Below, piece after piece: positions 15,161-20,424 of a DNA stretch of 20,424 bases. The stretch's first letter is position 1; the number at the start of each line of letters is the position of its first letter. The position numbers and the translations under genes were made by a program. This DNA comes from Methylococcales bacterium (GTDB taxonomy: Bacteria > Pseudomonadota > Gammaproteobacteria > Methylococcales > Methylomonadaceae): positions 1-20,424 of the forward strand of contig JAGLEW010000118.1 in assembly GCA_023144875.1 (NCBI GenBank), given 5' to 3'. The notes beneath the pieces were generated by a model that searched no databases, was not told the origin of the DNA, and saw only the letters and a list, made by a program, of their open reading frames with translations.

Positions 15161-16396
15161 ATGCATATATTTTTAGTTGGCGGCGCGGTTCGAGATCAAT
15201 TAATAGACTATCCCGTAATAGAACACGATTGGGTGGTCGTAGGGGAAACGCCAGAAACCATGTTGGCACAAGGCTTTCATGCAGTCGGAAAAGATTTTCC
15301 TGTCTTCTTACATCCTAAAACCCGTGATGAATACGCCCTTGCCCGAACAGAACGAAAAATAGCGGCAGGCTATAAAGGTTTTAAAATTTACAGTGACCCC
15401 AGCGTTACCTTAGAAGCGGACTTAATTCGCCGTGATTTAACCATTAATGCGATGGCACTCAGCCCTGATGGTAAAATTATTGACCCTTATGGAGGGCAGG
15501 ATGATTTAAAAAACCGCATCTTTCGTCACGTATCACCTGCCTTTAGTGAAGACCCCGTCCGTGTTTTACGCCTTGCTCGCTTTGCCGCTCGTTATCAACA
15601 TTTAAACTTTACAATTGCCCCTGAAACCTTAGCGTTAATGCAAAAAATGGTAGCCGAAGGGGAAATTTCCCATTTAGTGGCTGAACGGGTGTGGACAGAA
15701 ACCTATAAAGCATTGAATGAAAAAAATCCTGCTATATTTTTTGAAGTGTTGCGAAAATGTAATGCCTTAGCCGTTATTTTTCCTGAAATTGACCAGCTTT
15801 TTGGCGTACCACAACCTGAAAAATATCACCCTGAAATTGATACGGGTATTCATGCCTTACTCAGCCTGACTCAAGCCAGTCGCCTATCAACAAAGCCTGA
15901 AGTACGGTTTGCGGCCTTAGTACACGATTTAGGTAAAGCCCTAACGCCAAAACAATTACACCCTAGCCATCGTGGGCATGAAAAATCAGGTTTAAAACCT
16001 TTAAATGTTCTTTGCCAGCGGCTAAAAGTTCCTAATCAGGTTAAAAAATTAGCGAAAGTGGTCATGGAATATCATACACATTGTCATCGTGCGGTTGAGC
16101 TTAAGGCATCAACCTTAGTTGATTTATTAGCAACCTTGGGCGCTTTAAAAAAACCTGAAAATTTAGATGATTTTTTATTGGCGTGTGAAGCCGATTCAAA
16201 AGGGCGATACGGAAAAGAACAATTACCCTACCCTCAAGCAGACTATATGAAACGTGCTTTGGCGGCAGCAATAATCATTGATACCCACGCTATTTTACAA
16301 TCTGATTTACAAGGTAATGCCATTGGAGAGGCTATTCGTGACGCTCGCATCCGTGCCGTCAAGAGCATCCGCAAACAACAGCGGTTGAATACATAA
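15161..16396 (+). CDS. cca: Multifunctional CCA tRNA nucleotidyltransferase
   Basis: Adds and repairs the 3' CCA of tRNAs without a template; the gammaproteobacterial form also has an HD phosphohydrolase domain. 411 residues (E. coli 412), alignable throughout. Motifs: LVGGAVRDQL at 5-14, the metal-binding pair E21-H-D23 (E. coli has D21 and D23), RRDLTINAMAL at 90-100 (the CTP/ATP template helix region), EDPVRVLR at 130-137, and the HD pair LVHDLGKAL with His255 and Asp256, the same numbers as in E. coli. The ribosome site is poor. It follows the 15090-15130 hairpin and is separated from dusA by two bases. Confidence 0.97.
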   Translation: MHIFLVGGAVRDQLIDYPVIEHDWVVVGETPETMLAQGFHAVGKDFPVFLHPKTRDEYALARTERKIAAGYKGFKIYSDPSVTLEADLIRRDLTINAMALSPDGKIIDPYGGQDDLKNRIFRHVSPAFSEDPVRVLRLARFAARYQHLNFTIAPETLALMQKMVAEGEISHLVAERVWTETYKALNEKNPAIFFEVLRKCNALAVIFPEIDQLFGVPQPEKYHPEIDTGIHALLSLTQASRLSTKPEVRFAALVHDLGKALTPKQLHPSHRGHEKSGLKPLNVLCQRLKVPNQVKKLAKVVMEYHTHCHRAVELKASTLVDLLATLGALKKPENLDDFLLACEADSKGRYGKEQLPYPQADYMKRALAAAIIIDTHAILQSDLQGNAIGEAIRDARIRAVKSIRKQQRLNT

Positions 16397-16398
16397 TA

Positions 16399-17367
16399 AT
16401 GTCAACCGAAAACCATCTATTTAGTGTCGCCCCCATGCTCGATTGGACAGATCGCCATTGTCGGTATTTTTATCGCTTACTGTCTAAAAAAGCCTTGTTA
16501 TACACCGAAATGGTCACGACAGGTGCGTTAATTCACGCCAACCAACATCGTTTTTTAGCGTTTAACCCCGAAGAAAACCCCTTAGCATTACAACTTGGCG
16601 GATCAACACCACAAGACTTAGCTTTATGCGCTCGTATGGCACAAGATTATGGCTATGATGAAGTTAATCTCAATATTGGCTGTCCCAGTGATCGGGTTCA
16701 AAATGGTCAATTTGGTGCTTGTTTAATGGCAAAACCAACACTGGTTGCTGAGTGTATTCATGCCATGACCCAAGCCGTCTCCATTCCTGTAACGGTTAAA
16801 TCACGAATTGGAATTGACCATCAAGATTCTTACCAAGAACTGAGTGAGTTTATTGAAATTATTGCAGACGCAGGTTGCCAAACCTTTATTGTTCATGCTC
16901 GAAAAGCATGGCTCAAAGGGTTATCGCCTAAACAAAATCGTGATATTCCCCCGTTGAGGTATGACGTTGTTTATCAATTAAAACAAGACTACCCACATCT
17001 AAATTTTATTTTAAATGGCGGTATTACCGATTTAGACCAAATTAAAAATCACCTATTACAAACCGATGGCGTAATGCTTGGCAGAGAAGTTTATAATCGC
17101 CCTTTTTTATTAGCGGAAATTGATCCTAAAATTTATGGTGTTTCGCAATCATTAAAAAATCGCCCGCAAATTATCGAAGCGCTATTGCCTTATATCGACC
17201 AACAATTGAAAAAAGGGATTCGTTTACACAGCATTACCCGACATACATTAGGCTTGTTTCACGGTCAAAAAGGCGCACGAAATTGGCGGCGTTATCTAAG
17301 TGAACAAGCGGTGAAAAAAAATGCCGATAAAACTGTACTCTTAGAGGCGTTAAAATTTATCCACTGA
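16399..17367 (+). CDS. dusA: tRNA-dihydrouridine(20/20a) synthase DusA
   Basis: FMN enzyme that reduces uridine 20/20a in the tRNA D-loop with NADPH. 322 residues. FMN-binding start SVAPMLDWTDRHCRYFYRLL; EMVTTGALI; catalytic Cys95 within NIGCPSDRVQNGQFGACLM, a form characteristic of DusA rather than DusB or DusC; VKSRIGIDHQDSY; FIVHARKAWLKGLSPKQNR; and NGGITDLDQI plus GVMLGREVYNRP for phosphate binding. Its ATG comes two bases after the cca stop, so the two tRNA-maturation genes are translated together. The promoter for folE appears to lie just past its 3' end. Confidence 0.95.
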   Translation: MSTENHLFSVAPMLDWTDRHCRYFYRLLSKKALLYTEMVTTGALIHANQHRFLAFNPEENPLALQLGGSTPQDLALCARMAQDYGYDEVNLNIGCPSDRVQNGQFGACLMAKPTLVAECIHAMTQAVSIPVTVKSRIGIDHQDSYQELSEFIEIIADAGCQTFIVHARKAWLKGLSPKQNRDIPPLRYDVVYQLKQDYPHLNFILNGGITDLDQIKNHLLQTDGVMLGREVYNRPFLLAEIDPKIYGVSQSLKNRPQIIEALLPYIDQQLKKGIRLHSITRHTLGLFHGQKGARNWRRYLSEQAVKKNADKTVLLEALKFIH

Positions 17368-17370
17368 TAA

Positions 17371-17379
17371 TGTTATACT
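17371..17379 (+). promoter_or_regulatory. Extended -10 promoter for folE-hemH
   Basis: TG-T-TATACT (17371-17379) just after the dusA stop matches the TGn extended -10 form. There is no recognisable -35 at the right spacing, which this promoter class can do without. RNA would begin near 17386, about 28 bases before the folE ATG. Confidence 0.4.
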
Positions 17380-17413
17380 GACGCCCTATTTTTTTAAAAA
17401 CTCAGAGAATATT

Positions 17414-17959
17414 ATGGAAGCGCATTTTGCAAAAATCATTGAAGCCGTTGGTGAAGACTTAAGCCGTGAAGGCTTAGTTGATACGCCTAAACGTGCCGCA
17501 AAAGCCTTTGCTTTTTTAAATAATGGCTATGAAAAAACCTTAGAAGGGGTTTTAAATAACGCAATTTTTGAAGCCGATACCGAAGACATGGTGATTGTGA
17601 AAGACATCGAGCTTTACTCTTTATGTGAGCATCATCTTTTACCCTTTATTGGCAAATGTCATATAGGTTATTTACCCAATGGTAAAGTCATGGGCTTATC
17701 AAAAGCGGCACGAATCGTTGATATGTATGCTCGGCGTTTGCAAATTCAAGAAAAACTCACCAAAGAAATTGCCGATGCAATTGAAACAGTAACGGGCGCT
17801 CGAGGGGTTGCTGTCGTGATTGAAGCGAAGCATTTATGTATGATGATGCGGGGCGTTCAAAAACAAAATTCAGTGATGACCACCTCGGTTATGACAGGTA
17901 TTTTTAGAAAAGACATTAATACACGCTCTGAATTTTTAAACCTCATTAATCGCTCATAA
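17414..17959 (+). CDS. folE: GTP cyclohydrolase I
   Basis: First step of folate (and other pterin) synthesis: GTP to 7,8-dihydroneopterin triphosphate. 181 residues, shorter than the E. coli enzyme only at the N-terminus, as in many bacteria. Zinc ligands are all present: Cys71 and His74 in LCEHHLLPF and Cys142 in KHLCMMMRG, so this is the zinc-dependent FolE1 type. Other family blocks: DTPKRAAKAF (23-32), GYLPNGKVMGLSKAARIVDMYARR and QNSVMTTSVMTG. A weak AGAGAA precedes the ATG. Its stop codon overlaps the hemH start by one base. Confidence 0.97.
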   Translation: MEAHFAKIIEAVGEDLSREGLVDTPKRAAKAFAFLNNGYEKTLEGVLNNAIFEADTEDMVIVKDIELYSLCEHHLLPFIGKCHIGYLPNGKVMGLSKAARIVDMYARRLQIQEKLTKEIADAIETVTGARGVAVVIEAKHLCMMMRGVQKQNSVMTTSVMTGIFRKDINTRSEFLNLINRS

Positions 17960-18939
17960 TGCCAAAAAAAGGGGTTTTACTGATTAACTTAGGCTCACCT
18001 GCCTCCACGAAAACCTCGGATGTTAGGCGTTATCTCAAACAGTTTTTGTGGGATAAGCGGGTGGTTAATTTACCCAGAAGTTTATGGTGGCTGGTTTTAC
18101 ATTTTTTAGTTTTACCGTTTCGCCCCCGAAAATCCGCCAAAGCGTATCGAAAAATTTGGCAACCTCAAGGCTCGCCGCTGATTTTATTTACCCATGCATT
18201 GGCTAAAAAACTAGAAACACTGGTTGATGACAAAAAGGTGATCGTCGACTATGCCATGCGCTATGGTAAGCCTTCGATTAAAAAGAAACTCACCCAATTT
18301 AAACAATCCGAATGTGATGAAATTATCATTATTCCTTTGTACCCACAGTACTCATCAACCACGACCGCTTCGGTATATGATGAAGTAAGCTCCCTGCTAC
18401 AAACATGGCGATCAATTCCTTCGTTACGATTTATCAGCCATTATTATCGACACCCTACTTATATTAAAGCGATTGCTCAGTCAATTCAAAAAGCATGGAA
18501 ATATCAGCGCAGTGATTTATTACTGATTTCATTTCATGGTTTGCCTAAAAAATTAACGGAGTTAGGAGAACCTTATTTTGACCAATGCCATGCCAGCGCC
18601 CAGTTAATTGCCGAGTATTTAAATTTAAAAGATTTTGAATGGAAATTAGTGTTTCAATCACGCTTTGGAAAAGCGGAATGGCTTCAACCCTATTGTATTG
18701 AAGTTTTAAAAAAACTTCCCTCTCAAGGCATCAAAAATATTGATGTTATTTGTCCAGGTTTTGCCACCGACTGCCTTGAAACCTTAGAGGAAATAGCGAT
18801 TACTAACCAAGAGATTTTTACGGATGCAGGCGGTGGCGGCTATTATTATATTCCAGCATTAAATGATAGTGATACTCATGCCGAACTCATGTTAGATCTC
18901 ATTCATAACGCAAAATCCCATTCGGATGCCGAGGCATAA
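17959..18939 (+). CDS. hemH: Ferrochelatase
   Basis: Inserts Fe2+ into protoporphyrin IX, the last step of protoheme synthesis. 326 residues, typical bacterial length. Start GVLLINLGSP (5-13), IIPLYPQYSSTTT mid-domain, the metal-binding His193 in SFHGLP, and the C-terminal ICPGFATDCLETLEEI with Glu274 in the active site. YYYIPALNDS near the end is also a family block. The ATG uses the last A of the folE stop (TAATG), so translation is coupled. With hemL in the minus operon, heme synthesis genes are present on both strands. No terminator with a T-run follows. Confidence 0.96.
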   Translation: MPKKGVLLINLGSPASTKTSDVRRYLKQFLWDKRVVNLPRSLWWLVLHFLVLPFRPRKSAKAYRKIWQPQGSPLILFTHALAKKLETLVDDKKVIVDYAMRYGKPSIKKKLTQFKQSECDEIIIIPLYPQYSSTTTASVYDEVSSLLQTWRSIPSLRFISHYYRHPTYIKAIAQSIQKAWKYQRSDLLLISFHGLPKKLTELGEPYFDQCHASAQLIAEYLNLKDFEWKLVFQSRFGKAEWLQPYCIEVLKKLPSQGIKNIDVICPGFATDCLETLEEIAITNQEIFTDAGGGGYYYIPALNDSDTHAELMLDLIHNAKSHSDAEA

Positions 18940-19079
18940 TGAGATTTCATTTCAGGCGAGGATACAATTTATGTCGCTAACGATTCAAGCGTTAAATTGC
19001 CCTGTCGGGTACCGTATAATCATGGGCATAAAGAGTACCTAAAAGAGAGGGGTTATTGATGGCGAAACAAGGGGAATAT
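18940..19079 (+). other. Gap between convergent hemH and the DUF2064 gene, with two very short ORFs
   Basis: No known gene. A 23-codon ORF (18971-19042) follows GAGGA at eight bases; a 20-codon ORF (19059-19121) follows GAGGGG at six bases, one of the best ribosome sites in the window. TATAAT at 19015-19020 could drive the second ORF, with a poor -35. The second ORF runs 42 bases into the 3' end of the opposite-strand gene. These could be tiny real genes, a gene remnant, or chance. No convincing terminator for either flanking gene is visible. Confidence 0.3.
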
Positions 19080-19715
19080 TTAAACTATTTCAGTTTTATC
19101 TATCTTAAAAAACCGCTGTAAATCATCAAACGTATCCACATCCCACTGCACCCGAGTTTCCGTTAAATTTAAGCCTAATTGTTGAATACTTTGGCGAGTC
19201 TTATCTAACACCTGTTGATGCCCCCATGTTTTATTAAGAAAAATTTCAGGGTATGGTTTTTTCATAGCAATCATCACATAACCACCATCCTCAGCAGGCG
19301 CAAGCACAATATCCTTTTGAGTTTGTAACGCTTGTCGGGCAAATTCAAAATCCACGTGGGTCAGTGACGGACAATCACAGCCGACCAATAAAACCTTGGG
19401 GAAAGTTGTTAATGCAGTTTCAATGGCATGGTGCATACGCACGCCTAAATCATCGCCGTGTTGTTGATGTAAAGACAGGTTATAATGTTGTTGGCAGTGT
19501 TTAAAAAAAGGGTGATGCGTATCAGGACTGCACCAAAGTTGCAGCGCATAAGCATCCAATGCTGCTAACAGTGATAATAAGCGGATGGTTAATTCACGAT
19601 GAATGGTTGCCGCCTGTTGCGAACTCAGTGGGGGTGTTAAACGGGTTTTGACGTATCCTGCAATCGGTGCTTTACAAAAAATTAACACTGCGGTATCCAA
19701 CGATTTATTAATCAC
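19080..19715 (-). CDS. DUF2064 / TIGR04282 family glycosyltransferase
   Basis: 211 residues with a nucleotide-sugar-transferase-like Rossmann fold. Blocks in order: IFCKAPIAGYVKTRLTP at about 12-28, DDLGVRMHHAI, VLLVGCDCPSLT (the Asp-containing metal/sugar site), APAEDGGYVMIAM, and a closing WDVDTFDDLQRF. The family is annotated as arsenosugar-biosynthesis-type or generic glycosyltransferase; donor and acceptor here are unknown. Its start overlaps the stop of the sterol-desaturase-family gene by eight bases, so the two are co-translated and may modify the same lipid or sugar-lipid. It converges on hemH. Confidence 0.88.
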   Translation of the reverse strand: MINKSLDTAVLIFCKAPIAGYVKTRLTPPLSSQQAATIHRELTIRLLSLLAALDAYALQLWCSPDTHHPFFKHCQQHYNLSLHQQHGDDLGVRMHHAIETALTTFPKVLLVGCDCPSLTHVDFEFARQALQTQKDIVLAPAEDGGYVMIAMKKPYPEIFLNKTWGHQQVLDKTRQSIQQLGLNLTETRVQWDVDTFDDLQRFFKIDKTEIV

Positions 19716-20424
19716 GTTTAAATGGCATGGCTAATAATTGTAAAATGTTAAGATCGTTAATATGGCGGTATTTAGGTAAGCCAATGTTCATTGACAAATG
19801 CCCTTGATGCGGTTGAGCGACATAACTTTTAAACACGCGATCCCAAAGGCTGATTGAAAACCCATAATTGCTGTCGGTTTCCTGTTTGATCACCGAATGA
19901 TGGACGCGATGCATATCAGGCGTGACTAAAAATATGCGCAGTATTTTATCGACCTTTAGCGGTAATTTGATATTACTGTGATTAAATAAAGCGCAACTGC
20001 TTAAAAGAATTTCAAACACCATTACGCTCATCGGACTCGCCCCTATTAAGACAATTACGCCCATTTTATAGCCCATTGAAAGCGCTATTTCAAAGGGGTG
20101 AAAGCGAATGGCGGTACTGACATCAAATTCTAAATCTGTATGATGAACTTGATGGAGCTTCCACAGCCATTTCCAACGATGAGAGGCACGGTGTTGAAGG
20201 TATATCGCCAAATCCAGCAGTACAATGCCTATAAAAAAATGACCTTCATTCGGTAAATTAATAACATTTAATAAACCCCACTGATGCGTCATTACCTGAC
20301 TTGCCATCCATAATGCGCCACTGGCAATGGAAATTCGCATCAATAACATCGCCAATATCGATAGGCTAAAATTAACTAGCCAGCGCTGCCAACGAGCGAT
20401 TAATAATTGACGACGGGGAGCCAA
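19708..20424 (-). CDS. Sterol desaturase / fatty acid hydroxylase superfamily membrane protein, 5' end missing
   Basis: The frame stays open to the window edge, where the text APRRQLL is a block that lies inside family members after about 20-40 residues, so the true start is outside. At least three hydrophobic segments are visible. The di-iron histidine motifs are complete: HRASH (HxxxH, about 78-82), HQVHH (HxxHH, 91-95) and HRVHH near the middle of the C-terminal half, with additional RFHPFE and FNHSN. The family oxidises or desaturates sterols, hopanoids, carotenoids or acyl chains in the inner membrane; the substrate is not evident. It overlaps the DUF2064 glycosyltransferase gene downstream. 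Confidence 0.9.
   Translation of the reverse strand: MAPRRQLLIARWQRWLVNFSLSILAMLLMRISIASGALWMASQVMTHQWGLLNVINLPNEGHFFIGIVLLDLAIYLQHRASHRWKWLWKLHQVHHTDLEFDVSTAIRFHPFEIALSMGYKMGVIVLIGASPMSVMVFEILLSSCALFNHSNIKLPLKVDKILRIFLVTPDMHRVHHSVIKQETDSNYGFSISLWDRVFKSYVAQPHQGHLSMNIGLPKYRHINDLNILQLLAMPFKRD

Noticed and set aside
15179..15232. Cca metal site reads E21-x-D23 rather than D-x-D
   Set aside because: The nucleotidyltransferase superfamily allows Asp or Glu at these positions, and all other motifs are intact, so it is not evidence of lost activity.
18977..18995. TAACG/CGTTA hairpin after hemH as a terminator
   Set aside because: The stem is only five pairs with a seven-base loop and no T-run follows.

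Overview
The window is an AT-rich stretch of a gammaproteobacterial chromosome. HtpG, HemL, NudE, UvrD, Cca and DusA all resemble the enterobacterial proteins closely in motif and length, sometimes to the same residue number (HemL Lys265, Cca His255/Asp256). The low GC, a caspase-like WD40 protein, a B12-type radical SAM remnant and a sterol-desaturase-family enzyme suggest an environmental lineage such as Methylococcales or Thiotrichales. That is a guess from gene style; no rRNA or tRNA gene is present to test it.

Layout. (1) 1-2200, plus strand: the 3' part of a WD40/caspase (peptidase C14) gene, then after 33 bases the headless remnant of a radical SAM gene. (2) 2249-4324, minus: htpG as a self-contained heat-shock unit, with a near-consensus sigma-32 promoter and an intrinsic terminator. 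(3) 12434 down to 4337, minus: nine closely spaced or overlapping genes that look like one long operon starting at a sigma-70-like promoter (12471-12499). In order they are a small lipoprotein, a 98-residue protein, a larger lipoprotein, a 134-residue protein, a membrane-anchored ScsD-like thioredoxin, hemL, a [2Fe-2S] BFD domain fused to a PfkB sugar kinase, nudE, and an orphan oligopeptide-type solute-binding lipoprotein. (4) uvrD (minus, 14668-12512), divergent from a DUF2892 membrane protein. (5) 15161-18939, plus: cca-dusA and folE-hemH, each pair nearly touching. (6) 20424-19080, minus: a sterol-desaturase-family enzyme (cut by the window edge) overlapping a DUF2064 glycosyltransferase.

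Most of the window is housekeeping: tetrapyrrole synthesis (hemL, hemH), tRNA maturation (cca, dusA), folate/pterin synthesis (folE), DNA repair (uvrD), chaperone (htpG) and nucleotide-sugar clean-up (nudE).

The less ordinary parts are the WD40-caspase gene, the truncated radical SAM neighbour, the BFD-kinase fusion, and the block 12434-9955 of four genes I do not recognise. Two of those four encode probable lipoproteins and all lie directly upstream of a thiol oxidoreductase; this block is the best candidate for an undescribed envelope system. No CRISPR array, insertion sequence, phage gene or RNA gene was found. The longest gene-free gaps are about 100-140 bases.
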